Assembly (NCBI GenBank): GCA_944358305.1
Contig: CALVQK010000004.1
Coordinates: forward strand, 37,979-101,978
Length of the DNA stretch: 64,000 bases
Direction of reading: 5' to 3'
Origin: an uncultured Bacilli bacterium
GTDB taxonomy: Bacteria; Bacillota_I; Bacilli_A; RF39; UBA660
Numbering within the stretch: position 1 is the first letter of the stretch; the number at the start of each line of letters is the position of its first letter. The translations under genes were made by a program, and so were the position numbers. The notes below the pieces were generated by a model. That model was given only the letters and a program-made list of their open reading frames with translations, was not told the DNA's origin and made no database searches. Positions 53,672-63,631 of this stretch are shown here, one piece after another.

Positions 53672-54805
53672 TTAATATTTACTTGTAATTCCAAAGTAAT
53701 CTTCAACAGTAATCCAATTACCATTATTGTATAATTTTTCCGCCAATTCAACACCAACATATCTAAAATGCCAAGGTTCATATTGATATCCAGTTTCATC
53801 ACTTTTCCCCTTTGGATATCTTAGAATAAAACCATATTTATAACAATTATCATTTAACCATTTTCCTTCTTCAGTATTAGCAAAAGAATCATTAATAGTA
53901 TTTACATCAAAAGCTAATCCTGATTGATGTTCTGAATGACCTGCTCTAGCTGAATATGTGTCAGCAGCAGTAACACCATCTCTATTTACATAATTATTAT
54001 ATAAAGTTTTTTGATAACTATATGATCTAAAACCACTCGAGATGTATATATTTAAACCATCTACCTTAGCTGCTGCTTGCATTTTATTGAAAGCCTCTGT
54101 TGTAGCATTTGTTAAACCATTTCCATAACTTGATGGTAACGTGTATGTCTTATTAACAACAAGATAACCCTCAATATAAGTAACTCCATTTTTAGTTACT
54201 CCTTTAAATCCTTTAGAAGTTGTAAAAGAAGTTGTGCCTTGGTTGTCGTTTGAAGTTATTTGTTTTTCAATATTTTTTTCCTTAATATGCAAAATAAATT
54301 CTTCTTTTGCTTTATTACCGCTAGTATCTTCTGCTATATAATATAATTTATAATCACCAGATTTATTAATATCATATTCACCTTCTACTTGTGGAGTTAT
54401 ATTTTCTTTAGAATTATCTTCAACCATAACATCTTTTAATAAATCAATTTCTTCTCCCATTTCACTCTCAAGCTCATTTTTAAATATAATTTTAGGAGCT
54501 TCTTTATCTACAACATTAACTATATATTTATATTTAACTCTTTTTTTGAAAAAATTCTCCACTTGAAAAGTAACTTTTACTTTACCAAGTTTAGTTGTAT
54601 TAACTAATTCTCTTTTCGTTATAATTTTACCGTTTTTTATATTTTTTATTGCATCAAGATTATATAGTTTTTCATTAACATCAACCTCTATATTATGCTC
54701 ATATTCTAAAACTAATCTTTTAGAATTAAGATATATTCCACCAATAATTAATATCACTACAACTAATACAGATATAAAAATAATTATTTTTACTTTTTTC
54801 TTCAT
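53672..54805 (-). CDS. VanY-type D-alanyl-D-alanine carboxypeptidase with Ig-like domains
   Basis: 377 residues. An N-terminal helix (about 4-26) anchors it outside. Two Ig-like or DUF5011 domains follow (about 30-100 and 100-175, the latter ENITPQVEGEYDINKSGDYKLYYIAEDTSGN). The catalytic VanY domain (about 225-370) has the zinc ligands in SARAGHSEHQSGLAFDV and in EPWHFRYVG, with the acid SGFRSY upstream. It trims the terminal D-Ala of peptidoglycan stems. It is a single gene with a short 5' region. Confidence 0.92.
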   Translation of the reverse strand: MKKKVKIIIFISVLVVVILIIGGIYLNSKRLVLEYEHNIEVDVNEKLYNLDAIKNIKNGKIITKRELVNTTKLGKVKVTFQVENFFKKRVKYKYIVNVVDKEAPKIIFKNELESEMGEEIDLLKDVMVEDNSKENITPQVEGEYDINKSGDYKLYYIAEDTSGNKAKEEFILHIKEKNIEKQITSNDNQGTTSFTTSKGFKGVTKNGVTYIEGYLVVNKTYTLPSSYGNGLTNATTEAFNKMQAAAKVDGLNIYISSGFRSYSYQKTLYNNYVNRDGVTAADTYSARAGHSEHQSGLAFDVNTINDSFANTEEGKWLNDNCYKYGFILRYPKGKSDETGYQYEPWHFRYVGVELAEKLYNNGNWITVEDYFGITSKY

Positions 54806-54839
54806 TCATATACCCCTTTGGTTTACTATCATTATATTA

Positions 54840-55179
54840 CCTTTAGATTTTCTTTCAAGGCAATGAAAGAAACACACTACTTTTCTTACTAACAAGATTA
54901 TATAAAACAAAATTAAATCATAAATATCATTCTGTTCTTTATATATCTTTCTTTTACTTCTATTTATCTAAACAATATATTACTATGTATCGCCTGTTTA
55001 GATAATTATATCATTAAATACAAAATTATAATAGTAGATTACTATCTACTACTTAATTTTTAGTATAATAATTTTATTTATCTAATATTGCTGGACTTCT
55101 ATAAAACTTTTTTCATCAATAAGTCCAGTCAAATAATCAATACTATTGTTAAAATATATCGCTAATTTAATTAAACACA
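54840..55179. other. Intergenic stretch with three inverted repeats
   Basis: No gene is seen. Three hairpins stand out: ATCTAAACA/TGTTTAGAT (54966-54974 with 54995-55003), TAGTAGAT/ATCTACTA (55032-55039 with 55044-55051) and CTGGACTT/AAGTCCAG (55091-55098 with 55121-55128). None has a clear T-tract. They may belong to an unrecognised RNA or be terminators without a strong U-run. Confidence 0.4.
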
Positions 55180-55285
55180 AAAAAAGCGACGGACATAAGT
55201 CCGTCTTCAGGGGGTTCGGTTGAATATAAATCCACACTTAGATCGTGGACTATATCACCATGATAAGCAAATATACTTACCATGT
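55180..55285 (-). ncRNA. Predicted small RNA with C-rich single-stranded segment
   Basis: A consensus promoter (TTGACA, 17 bp, TATGAT) just upstream would start RNA near 55285. A perfect GACGGAC/GTCCGTC terminator followed by GCTTTTTTT ends it near 55180, giving about 106 nt. Inside are a CATGGTAAG/CTTATCATG-type hairpin and a GTCCAC/GTGTGGAT stem, with the run AACCCCCTGAAG left unpaired. No protein can be read. C-rich loops are typical of Gram-positive small RNAs that pair with ribosome binding sites. The targets are not known. Confidence 0.65.
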
Positions 55286-55291
55286 ACCATA

Positions 55292-55320
55292 ATCATATCT
55301 AAAAATTCCCGAGTTGTCAA
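55292..55320 (-). promoter_or_regulatory. Promoter of the predicted small RNA
   Basis: On the minus strand TTGACA (55315-55320) and TATGAT (55292-55297) are 17 bp apart. It is one of the best promoter matches in the window. Confidence 0.85.
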
Positions 55321-55354
55321 TTTCATTTTCAAAATTTATCTCAAAACTTTACAA

Positions 55355-57340
55355 TTAACTATGTATAATTGTTCCGATAAGTCTTAACTTATTAGCATCA
55401 GTTTCCTTATCTAATAAGTATTCAAGTGAATCTTCCCTAGCTTGTAATAAAATTTTATAATCTGCTTTTAAATCTGCTATCTTAAAAGTCATATCACCAC
55501 TTTGTTTAGTTCCAAACAAATCTCCATGTCCTCTTAGTTTAAAATCTTCTTCACTAATCTCAAAACCATCATTAGTATTTTCCATAATCTCAAGTCTTTT
55601 TGTATCATTATCACTAATTAAAATACAACTAGATTGTAATTCACTTCTTCCTACTCTTCCCCTTAACTGATGAAGTGTAGATAACCCAAATCTTTCAGCA
55701 TTAAATATTACCATCATTGTAGCATTAGGAACATCTACTCCTACTTCAATAACCGTTGTACTAATTAGTATCTGCACTTTATTTTGTAAAAATTCATTCA
55801 TAATTAACTCTTTAGCAGCGCTAGCCATTTTACCATGAACTAAATCAATTTTATATTTACTGCCAAAAGCAAGAGTCATCTTTTCTTTTAAATCATTAAC
55901 ATTAGTTAAATCACTATTTTCACTTTCTTCAATTAAAGGAGCGATAACATATATCTGATGATTCTGTTTTAACTCTTCATACATCATTTCTAAGACATCT
56001 TTAATCTCTTTATTAGTCTTAACAACTGTCTTAATCTTTTTTCTTCCTTTAGGTCTTGTCTTAATAGTAGAAACATCCATATCACCGTAAATAGTTAAAG
56101 CATAAGTTCTAGGAATTGGTGTTGCGCTCATGTATAAAGTATCAGGCTTTTGTCCTTTATTCTGTAAATTAGCTCGTTGATTAACCCCAAAACGATGCTG
56201 TTCATCTGTAATAACTAAACCAAGATTATAATAAGTAACATCATCTTGAATTAAAGCATGAGTACCTACAATTATATCAATATCTCCCTTTGCAAGTTCA
56301 TCATAAATTAAATCTTTTTCTTTTTTAGGAGTAGATCCTGTAAGTAAAGCTATATTCAAATTATAATTAGCAAAAATATTTTTTAAATTACTAAAGTGCT
56401 GAGTTGCAAGTATTTCAGTTGGAGCCATTAAAGCACTTTGATAACCACTTAAATGATTAGCATACATAGCAATAAAAGAGACTATAGTCTTACCACTACC
56501 AACATCACCTTGTAATAATCTATTCATTCTATTAGGACTCTTTAAGTCTTTAATAATAGTATTAACAGCAGTATTTTGATCTTTAGTAAGTTCAAATGGA
56601 AGACGTGCAATAAACTCATTCACTTTATCTTCATCTATACTTCTTGCAATACCACTATTTGCTTTCTTATTTTCTTCTCTTAAATAATTAATTTTAAACA
56701 TGAATTCAAATAATTCTTCATACTTAAGCCTTATCATCGCTTCTTTTAATTTTTCTTTACTAGGTGGATTGTGAACAATATTTAAAGAAAGTCTTTTATT
56801 AGAAAAGTTATATTTTTCTTGATACTTTAAAGGTATACTATCATGTATTTCTTTACTTTGACTAAGTAGAGCCATATTAATATATAAAGACATATTTTTA
56901 TTAGTTAACCCACTAGTCAAATGATAAACTGGCTCTATTTTTACTTTATTAGATAAAGACTCCATTTTTATTTCTGATGCTGTTATAACATTTTTAGGTT
57001 TATCAAATTTACCTATTACTGTAACTGTCGTTCCAACCGTAAGTTGACTCTTTAAAAAAGCTCTATTAAATATCGATACTCCTACTACCCCACTATTAGT
57101 AACAAGTCTAAAATTCATCTTATTAAGTCCTGCTTTAAATCTAACTAAAATTGGACTGCTTTCTATCTTTCCATCTATAATTATATGATCTCCATCATTT
57201 GTCTCTTCCAAATTTCCTCTAACTAAAAATTCATATCTAAAGGGATAATGTGTAACTAAATCATCCACGGTATTTATTCCTATCTTAGAAAGAAGTGTCA
57301 AAGCTCTAGGTCCTACACCTTTTATATCTTTTAATGCCAC
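55355..57340 (-). CDS. recG: ATP-dependent DNA helicase RecG
   Basis: 661 residues from GTG at 57340 (GAGGTGG at -8; the ATG at 57367 would put that site inside the gene). It has the N-terminal wedge domain, Walker A QGDVGSGKTIVS, the DEQH box ITDEQHRFGVNQR, SATPIPRT (motif III) and the C-terminal QLRGRVGRSELQS (motif VI). The LRGHGDLFGTKQSG TRG segment follows. It regresses stalled replication forks and processes recombination branches. Its length is normal. Confidence 0.97.
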   Translation of the reverse strand: MALKDIKGVGPRALTLLSKIGINTVDDLVTHYPFRYEFLVRGNLEETNDGDHIIIDGKIESSPILVRFKAGLNKMNFRLVTNSGVVGVSIFNRAFLKSQLTVGTTVTVIGKFDKPKNVITASEIKMESLSNKVKIEPVYHLTSGLTNKNMSLYINMALLSQSKEIHDSIPLKYQEKYNFSNKRLSLNIVHNPPSKEKLKEAMIRLKYEELFEFMFKINYLREENKKANSGIARSIDEDKVNEFIARLPFELTKDQNTAVNTIIKDLKSPNRMNRLLQGDVGSGKTIVSFIAMYANHLSGYQSALMAPTEILATQHFSNLKNIFANYNLNIALLTGSTPKKEKDLIYDELAKGDIDIIVGTHALIQDDVTYYNLGLVITDEQHRFGVNQRANLQNKGQKPDTLYMSATPIPRTYALTIYGDMDVSTIKTRPKGRKKIKTVVKTNKEIKDVLEMMYEELKQNHQIYVIAPLIEESENSDLTNVNDLKEKMTLAFGSKYKIDLVHGKMASAAKELIMNEFLQNKVQILISTTVIEVGVDVPNATMMVIFNAERFGLSTLHQLRGRVGRSELQSSCILISDNDTKRLEIMENTNDGFEISEEDFKLRGHGDLFGTKQSGDMTFKIADLKADYKILLQAREDSLEYLLDKETDANKLRLIGTIIHS

Positions 57341-57419
57341 AACACACCACCTCTTTTTCTGTCTCATATTATAGCATATTTTTTTAAAATTTAAAAGAAA
57401 TTAAATTATAAAACTTCAA

Positions 57420-57448
57420 TTTACATCTTGAAAGACTAATGATAAAAT
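57420..57448 (+). promoter_or_regulatory. Promoter of the giant sigma factor gene
   Basis: TTTACA (57420-57425) and TAAAAT (57443-57448), 17 bp apart, would start an mRNA close to the AGGTGAT ribosome binding site before the ATG at 57470. Confidence 0.5.
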
Positions 57449-57469
57449 ATAACCCAATCAGGTGATACT

Positions 57470-60400
57470 ATGAATAATGAAGATTATGATAAATCTTCTC
57501 TTGATGCTTATAAGGAATATATAAAAGAAATAGAAAAGATTCCCCTTTTAACTAGAGAAGAAGAAGTAAAATACGCAAAATTAGTCGCTAATGGAGATAA
57601 AGATGCTAAAAAGATATTAATTGAATCCAATCTTCGTCTTGTTATTTCCATCGCTAAGAACTACATAAATAAAGGTTTACCATTTCTTGATTTAATTCAA
57701 GAAGGAAACATTGGACTTATGACAGCAATTGATAAATTTGACTACACTAAAGGTAATAAACTTTCAACTTATGCAACCTGGTGGATTAGACAAGCTATAA
57801 CAAGAGCAATTGATGACAAAGCAAGAACTATTAGAATACCAGTCAATATATTAGAAACAATTAATAAAATAGAAAAATTTAAAAGAAATTTCGCTTTAAA
57901 ATCTAATAGAGAACCAACAAATGATGAAATCATAAAAGAATTAGGAATTACAGATAATACATTAAGAAAAGCTGAAGAAGCAAAAATATATGTTGATTCT
58001 TTAAACCGATCTATAGATGATGATAATAAAAAAGCTGAGCTTGAAAATTTTATTCCTAAAGAAGATGATAAAGATAATTTTAATGAAAAAATTGATTTAC
58101 AAATATTAAAAGCTACTATAAAAAGAATATTAAATAATGAGCAATACTACATTATATATAAAAGAATCATTGAAGAGCCTCCAGCTACTTTAGAAACATT
58201 AGGAGACATTTTAGGAATAACTAGAGAAAGAGTAAGGCAAATAGAAAGCGTCGCCAAAAATACAATCAAACAAAAACTAGAAAGAGAAACAAAAAAAACA
58301 ACTAAAATATATAGTATAAAGCAATTAGAAAATATGGATTTAACTCCCTTAGACCCAGATATAATCACTTTACTACATTATTTAAAAGAACATCTAACAA
58401 AAGAAGAATATTTAATTACTTATAATAAAATAACTGAAAATAAAAATGATAATATAGAATACTATCAAAATATATTTATAGATTATGACGATATAATTGA
58501 TTATGTAGCAGAAATTACTAATAGTTCTCTTGCAAATAAAAGAAAAATATTTGATCTTTATAAAAGTAAATACAGTATAAAAGAAATATTTGCTTTAGAT
58601 ATTTCCCCTACTATCAACAAAAGAAACATAAAAAAAGAATATTATGAATTTATTTCTAAACTTACTTTTGATGAAATAACTGCAACTAAAAGTTATCAAG
58701 AACTTAATAATGAATCTAAAAAAGTAATTGCTTACTACTTTAAAGTCCCTACTGCTAAACAAATAAATGAAAAATATATTTTAGAAAGAGATATGAATTT
58801 ATGGTTATTAAATTACCATTACACTCCCCTCTTTTCCTTAAAAGAAGAAGAAATCAGAACTCTTTTAGAAGAACATAAAGATGAGTTAACCAAAAAACAA
58901 ATAGAAGACATAAAAGCAGCACTCCTAGATAAAAGTAAGAATAGCTCTAAAAAAGATAAATCAGAAACAGAAATAAAAGTATTAAAGTTAAAATATGGCC
59001 TTAATAACTACTTTAGAATAGCCTTAACAAAAGAAGAAATAATAGAAACTGTCAAAAAATGTCCAACTTTACTAAGTGATGAAGAAAAACGTATTTTATA
59101 TGATAGATATGGAATAAACACAAAACCTTTAGAGAAAAAAGAATTAGCCATTAAATATAACTTAACTGAAGATAGAGTTAGAGACTGGTTAAAAACAATC
59201 AAAAAAAGAGTTTTAATAGAATATTATGATATATCAGAACATAACCATGATTGGAAAGAGCAACATAATAGTCTATTACTGGAATATCTGAATGATCCAA
59301 GATATAATTTTAATGAAGAAACTAGAAAAGTATTAAGCTTATATCTAGAAAATAAATCATATAAAGAAATAGAAACTATTACAGGTTATAACAATTTACA
59401 AGTATCAAATATTATTACAGATGGAATTAGAAGAGCCAAATTTTATTTTTATAATATTATCCCTGTATCAAAAATTACAAAAGAAGATATAGAAAAGTTA
59501 TCTAAAAAATATCATTATTCTAAAGAAGACCTAGAAATAATTCATGAATATTACATAGAACAAAAACTAATAAAAGAGATTGCCAAAAAGCATGATAAAA
59601 CCGCTGGTATTGTAACTTACTTAATAAAAGTATTCTATAAAAGATATTTAGATGAAATGATTCCTGAAATAAAAAAAGATAATTATATCGATGAAGTAAC
59701 CGCTCATCCTACTGATTCTATCTTAACTGAGGAAGAAAAAAGCATTATATCTTATAAGTATGGTATTAAAACTAAAGAAAACATCAATGGTATAGTTTTA
59801 AATGATGATGCAATACGAAAGAAATATGCAAAAAATAAAGTTCAATACAAAAATATGATAAATACTATTGAAAAGAAAATTAAAGAAAATCTCCTAGGCT
59901 TTACATATCCAGAATATGGTCGTATTAAAAGAGATGAATTAAAAACAATTTTAGAAGATGAAAATCTACCAATATCTAATATAGAAAAAGAGTTTTTATG
60001 TGACTTACTAGGACTAAATAATCACGAAGCTTTAGATGAAGAAAGTTTATCAAAAAAATATAAAATTTCTAAAAGCTCTTTAAAAAGAAAATACCAAAGA
60101 ATTATCTTATCAATATTAGAATATAAGGATAACAATAAGAAAAAACAACTATCTTATGATAAAGATATTATTAAACTTTTAAAATATTTCAGTCTATTTG
60201 AGCAAAAGATATTAAAAAAATATTATAAAGAGAATAAAAGTATCAAAGAAATAAGTGAAGACTTAAACATAAATACTGATAAACTTAGAGATTTAATCAT
60301 ATATATAAAAATTCGTGTAGAAAAGCTTTTAAAGAACGATAAAAGTGCTAAAAAGTTTGATTATGAATATGCAAGAAGCATCATAAACAATCAAGACTTT

Positions 60401-60994
60401 CCACTGTATCATGATAAAGAAACATGTTTAAATATATATAAAATGTATACAGGAGAAATTGGTGATGCAATATATACTAATAAAGAAATAATGGAAACTT
60501 TAAAATTAAAAGATAAACCCGACGTAATAAGTAAAACAGTATCTCTAATCATGGTTTTAGTTGAATTATATAAAGAAGGATATAGAAAAGAAAAATATAT
60601 TGATAGGCAAGAAATAGAAAATTATTATCTGGAAAATCAAGAAAAAATGTTAATTTTTCTTAGAAAAACATATATATCTTTCTTAAGTAAAAAACAAACA
60701 ATATATAATCAACAAACAAGACCACCTCTAAACATAATTTATGATATGATGAAAAGTAGAAAAACAATGCCTTTTGATATTTCAAAAGAAACAAAAGAGT
60801 CTATGATCATTTTTTTAAAAAGTCATAAAGTACCCACCCAGATAAAATCTAAAATCAAAAGATATTACCAAATTCCAAATATAGACTTAATAAATGGTAA
60901 AGAAAAAAATAAACTACTTTCTTTGTTATTACCTATTTATAAAGAATTAAAACCAAAGGAAAACAAAAATAGAGCAAAAAAATATAATCTTTAA
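57470..60994 (+). CDS. Giant sigma-70 factor with multiple C-terminal HTH modules
   Basis: 1174 residues. The first ~275 form a complete sigma-70: region 1.2 (about 8-50), region 2 with [20 protein letters not shown] and [14 protein letters not shown] (about 72-115), region 3 (about 125-180) and region 4 with [17 protein letters not shown] (about 245-265), as in primary sigma factors. About 900 residues follow with repeats of region-4-like units. Each has an acidic helix ([55 protein letters not shown]) and a turn-helix segment ([35 protein letters not shown]). No catalytic domain is seen. The ribosome binding site is AGGTGAT. It is likely an alternative sigma factor with added DNA- or core-binding modules. 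Confidence 0.85.
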   Translation: MNNEDYDKSSLDAYKEYIKEIEKIPLLTREEEVKYAKLVANGDKDAKKILIESNLRLVISIAKNYINKGLPFLDLIQEGNIGLMTAIDKFDYTKGNKLSTYATWWIRQAITRAIDDKARTIRIPVNILETINKIEKFKRNFALKSNREPTNDEIIKELGITDNTLRKAEEAKIYVDSLNRSIDDDNKKAELENFIPKEDDKDNFNEKIDLQILKATIKRILNNEQYYIIYKRIIEEPPATLETLGDILGITRERVRQIESVAKNTIKQKLERETKKTTKIYSIKQLENMDLTPLDPDIITLLHYLKEHLTKEEYLITYNKITENKNDNIEYYQNIFIDYDDIIDYVAEITNSSLANKRKIFDLYKSKYSIKEIFALDISPTINKRNIKKEYYEFISKLTFDEITATKSYQELNNESKKVIAYYFKVPTAKQINEKYILERDMNLWLLNYHYTPLFSLKEEEIRTLLEEHKDELTKKQIEDIKAALLDKSKNSSKKDKSETEIKVLKLKYGLNNYFRIALTKEEIIETVKKCPTLLSDEEKRILYDRYGINTKPLEKKELAIKYNLTEDRVRDWLKTIKKRVLIEYYDISEHNHDWKEQHNSLLLEYLNDPRYNFNEETRKVLSLYLENKSYKEIETITGYNNLQVSNIITDGIRRAKFYFYNIIPVSKITKEDIEKLSKKYHYSKEDLEIIHEYYIEQKLIKEIAKKHDKTAGIVTYLIKVFYKRYLDEMIPEIKKDNYIDEVTAHPTDSILTEEEKSIISYKYGIKTKENINGIVLNDDAIRKKYAKNKVQYKNMINTIEKKIKENLLGFTYPEYGRIKRDELKTILEDENLPISNIEKEFLCDLLGLNNHEALDEESLSKKYKISKSSLKRKYQRIILSILEYKDNNKKKQLSYDKDIIKLLKYFSLFEQKILKKYYKENKSIKEISEDLNINTDKLRDLIIYIKIRVEKLLKNDKSAKKFDYEYARSIINNQDFPLYHDKETCLNIYKMYTGEIGDAIYTNKEIMETLKLKDKPDVISKTVSLIMVLVELYKEGYRKEKYIDRQEIENYYLENQEKMLIFLRKTYISFLSKKQTIYNQQTRPPLNIIYDMMKSRKTMPFDISKETKESMIIFLKSHKVPTQIKSKIKRYYQIPNIDLINGKEKNKLLSLLLPIYKELKPKENKNRAKKYNL

Positions 60995-61034
60995 AGATTA
61001 TAATGCATACCATTAATTATATAGGAGGATAACT

Positions 61035-61766
61035 ATGAAGATAATCGCTAATGGTGGTGCATCAACAAAAAATGTCGCTAGTAATACAATAGATGCTATT
61101 TATTTAGGTCTCAATGCTCCATATATTGATGGTTTTAAATTTAAACTTTATTTAACTAAAGACAATGAAATTATTACCTTAAGCGACGATATTGTAAATC
61201 TTTTTACAAAAGGAATTAATGAAATAGATGATTATACTTTAAAAGACTTTTTATTTTTTAATGTAGGAAGTAGAGTTCAAAAGCAACAAATAGTTACTTT
61301 AAGACAAATATTATATATATTCCAAAATAAAGGTAAATACTTAATATTAGAACTTGCTGATCAAAAAGAAAACAACGCTCTTTTCACTGACTTAGTTTTA
61401 AATATGGTAAGAAGTTATTCTAATAATATTAACATTTATTTAGAAAGTGAAAATGTAGAAATAGTTGAGTATTTAAAATCTACTGACAATTCTTATCCTA
61501 TAGGTATTAGAGTAACAGAAAATAGTAGAGATAACTGGTATATAGACGTTGATTTTTATGATATTAATACTACTCTTTTAGATGATTTTAACATAAGAGA
61601 TAAGGTTAAGGAAAATAAACTTATCATGATAGATGAAGTTAATAGAATGGAAGTATTTGATCTAATTTATGCTGAATATCAAGATATTTTTAACTATATT
61701 TATATTATTACAAGCCAAATTGCTAATATTAATGACAATGAACAAATACAAACCAGAAGAGAATAA
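61035..61766 (+). CDS. Degenerate GDPD-fold protein
   Basis: 243 residues. The layout of glycerophosphodiester phosphodiesterases is visible: an N-terminal strand with ASNTIDAIYLGL, then IDGFKFKLYLTKDNEIITLSDD, VTLRQILYIFQ and YLILELAD. The active site is lost: the HR of the first strand is Asn-Gly (IIANGGAS), the E-x-D metal site is D-G-F-K-F, and the catalytic His in HD is Ser (LSDD). It would be an enzyme-dead relative, possibly a binding protein. The ribosome binding site AGGAGG is strong. It lies 40 bp after the giant sigma gene on the same strand. Confidence 0.65.
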   Translation: MKIIANGGASTKNVASNTIDAIYLGLNAPYIDGFKFKLYLTKDNEIITLSDDIVNLFTKGINEIDDYTLKDFLFFNVGSRVQKQQIVTLRQILYIFQNKGKYLILELADQKENNALFTDLVLNMVRSYSNNINIYLESENVEIVEYLKSTDNSYPIGIRVTENSRDNWYIDVDFYDINTTLLDDFNIRDKVKENKLIMIDEVNRMEVFDLIYAEYQDIFNYIYIITSQIANINDNEQIQTRRE

Positions 61767-61780
61767 TCATCTTCTGGTTT
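61751..61780. terminator. Bidirectional terminator
   Basis: AACCAGAAG and CTTCTGGTT form a 9-bp stem with an 11-nt loop between convergent genes, overlapping both stop codons, followed by TTATTAG on the plus strand. Confidence 0.75.
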
Positions 61781-63398
61781 TATTAGCATTTTTTCTAATT
61801 TTTATCTTTGCTAATGTTTCTTTATAACTATCTTTAAGACGATCTGATTTATTCTTAATTTTCTCTACAATCTTTAAATATCTAGAAGCTTTATCATAAA
61901 AGCCTTTTTCTGTTAAATATATAGCTATATCTAACATAATATCAGCTTTATTCTCATCACTTAAATCAAGATTTAAAAGATACTCATCTAAGTCACTAAA
62001 TCTCGTTATTGAATCAGAATCCACAATAGCTTTAGCAATTTCTAATTCTTGGTGATGAAGCTTTTTTTTCTCATTAAACACATCATCAAAATTACCACTA
62101 TATATAAGAGCATATTTAGTAAATATATCTAAATAATCACTTTCAAAAAAAGGATCTGCAAAATCTTTCTCATTCTCTTTATTACTATATTGCATTCTCT
62201 TCAAAGTATCATACTTTCTCATATATGATAAACTAAATTGTTTAAAAAACTTCCTTTTATAATCTTCATCATACCCTTCTGCATTTTCTAATATTTCAAT
62301 TGCCCTATCACCCATAAAATTAAATACATAAATATTAGCTAATAAAGAAAGTTGATTTGGAGTAAATGTATTTCTACTATAATAAATAAAATCATCCATA
62401 AGTTTAAGCGCTTTTTTACAGTCTGCTTTAGATTTCATACTAATATAATGTAATAAAGCTAGTTTATAATAGTCATGTTTATTATAGGGATTAATTTCTA
62501 TTGCCCTCTCATATTCTTTAATAGCACCATTATAACTAGAAACATTCATCAAATAATCAGCTTTATATCTATGATAATAATAAATATTATTAGAAGAAGG
62601 TATTGCTCCAAATTCATTTAACAGCTTTTTAACAGTTTCACCATCTTTTTTAAATCTACCATTAACAAAATTGCTCCTTATTTCTCGTATAAAAAAACTA
62701 AAAGTATCTTTTTCATCAATATCGAGTTCTAAGGAAGCTATTTTATTATTTAATGTAAATAAATCATGAAAACAATCATCATCAATATCATATTCTCTAC
62801 AATAATAATTATATTCAAATAATATATCCCTAGCCTTATAATAATCTCTATCTTCTATTGCATTTCTATATTCACAAAATAAGTTATCTAAAAGCACACC
62901 TATATCAAAATCACTTTCTACTTCTTCTGGTATTTCTAAAGCTGCTACCTCTTCTACATCTTCTTTACTTTCTTCTAGTGGTTCTAAAGATATATTATCT
63001 TCATGACTATCAACAACTTCATCTAACTCTTCTAATTCTACTGTCTTTTCTAAAGTTACAACATTAGACTGCAATTGATAACCACTATTAAGAATATTTT
63101 CTATTCTAGCTAAAGATACTAACAATAATTTAATAATATCACCATTATATTTATCTTTATCAGGAAGTACATCATATATTTTTGCAACTGCCTCGCTATC
63201 ATGATTATTAAAGCTTATTACCAGTTTTTCAAAGGAGCTTTTTTCTTTATTGCTTTTACTTGCATATATACCCCTACCAGTCTTTTCAATAACTCCTTCC
63301 AAAACCAATTTTTTTATTTCATAATCATTAAACCCCTCTGCCATTAAATCTTTCCTTGTTATAGTTTCTAAACTTAATAATTTGTCTAAATTTCTCAT
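61767..63398 (-). CDS. Winged-helix (AbiEi-like) and TPR-repeat protein
   Basis: 543 residues. The N-terminal ~50 residues (LETITRKDLMAEGFNDYEIKKL and GVIEKTGRGIYASKS) match the winged helix of AbiEi-type antitoxin regulators. An acidic stretch (about 112-160) follows. The rest is helical with TPR-like units, such as NIYYYHRYKADYLMNVSSYNGAIKEYERAIEINPYNKH (about 270-308). No AbiEii toxin is next to it. The architecture suggests a DNA-binding sensor or scaffold. The ribosome binding site is AAGGAGAAAAC. Confidence 0.75.
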   Translation of the reverse strand: MRNLDKLLSLETITRKDLMAEGFNDYEIKKLVLEGVIEKTGRGIYASKSNKEKSSFEKLVISFNNHDSEAVAKIYDVLPDKDKYNGDIIKLLLVSLARIENILNSGYQLQSNVVTLEKTVELEELDEVVDSHEDNISLEPLEESKEDVEEVAALEIPEEVESDFDIGVLLDNLFCEYRNAIEDRDYYKARDILFEYNYYCREYDIDDDCFHDLFTLNNKIASLELDIDEKDTFSFFIREIRSNFVNGRFKKDGETVKKLLNEFGAIPSSNNIYYYHRYKADYLMNVSSYNGAIKEYERAIEINPYNKHDYYKLALLHYISMKSKADCKKALKLMDDFIYYSRNTFTPNQLSLLANIYVFNFMGDRAIEILENAEGYDEDYKRKFFKQFSLSYMRKYDTLKRMQYSNKENEKDFADPFFESDYLDIFTKYALIYSGNFDDVFNEKKKLHHQELEIAKAIVDSDSITRFSDLDEYLLNLDLSDENKADIMLDIAIYLTEKGFYDKASRYLKIVEKIKNKSDRLKDSYKETLAKIKIRKNANKTRR

Positions 63399-63466
63399 TG
63401 TTTTCTCCTTTGACTTATAGTATAAACCTCTAAAGAAAAATAGTAAAACTTTTTTTCAAAAAAGTG

Positions 63467-63495
63467 TTGACAAAGTGACCACAAATGATTATTAT
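63467..63495 (+). promoter_or_regulatory. Promoter of the collagen-like gene leader
   Basis: TTGACA (63467-63472) and TATTAT (63490-63495), 17 bp apart, would start RNA near 63502, just at the first leader hairpin. Confidence 0.75.
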
Positions 63496-63501
63496 AAAAA
63501 G

Positions 63502-63605
63502 CACCAATTCGGAATTAGGCGAATTGGTCGCTAGTATCACACTAGCCAACCCCTTTTTATTCTTTTTTAAGAGACTGCCCTTCAGGGGGTGCAGTCTCAT
63601 TTTTA
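63502..63605 (+). ncRNA. Structured leader or small RNA with three hairpins
   Basis: Three stems follow the promoter: ACCAATTCG/CGAATTGGT (63503-63511 with 63520-63528), GCTAGT/ACTAGC (63530-63535 with 63541-63546), and a terminator, GAGACTGC/GCAGTCTC (63571-63578 with 63591-63598), followed by ATTTTTATTTTTT. The terminator may release a small RNA or, if regulated, allow read-through into the collagen-like gene. Eleven bases of its loop side (CTTCAGGGGGT) are the exact complement of the unpaired C-rich segment of the small RNA at 55180-55285. Confidence 0.6.
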
Positions 63606-63631
63606 TTTTTTACGTGACAATAGTCAAGACA

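Noticed and set aside
57470..60994. Giant sigma factor as an accidental fusion from a lost stop codon
   Set aside because: The extra 900 residues stay in frame with no internal ribosome binding sites or starts, have the same style throughout, and a second sigma gene in the window shows the same extension principle.
60983..61002. Perfect 20-bp palindrome TATAATCTTTAAAGATTATA at the end of the giant sigma gene
   Set aside because: It has no loop for a stable hairpin and no T-run. In AT-rich DNA it is probably a chance feature at the stop codon.
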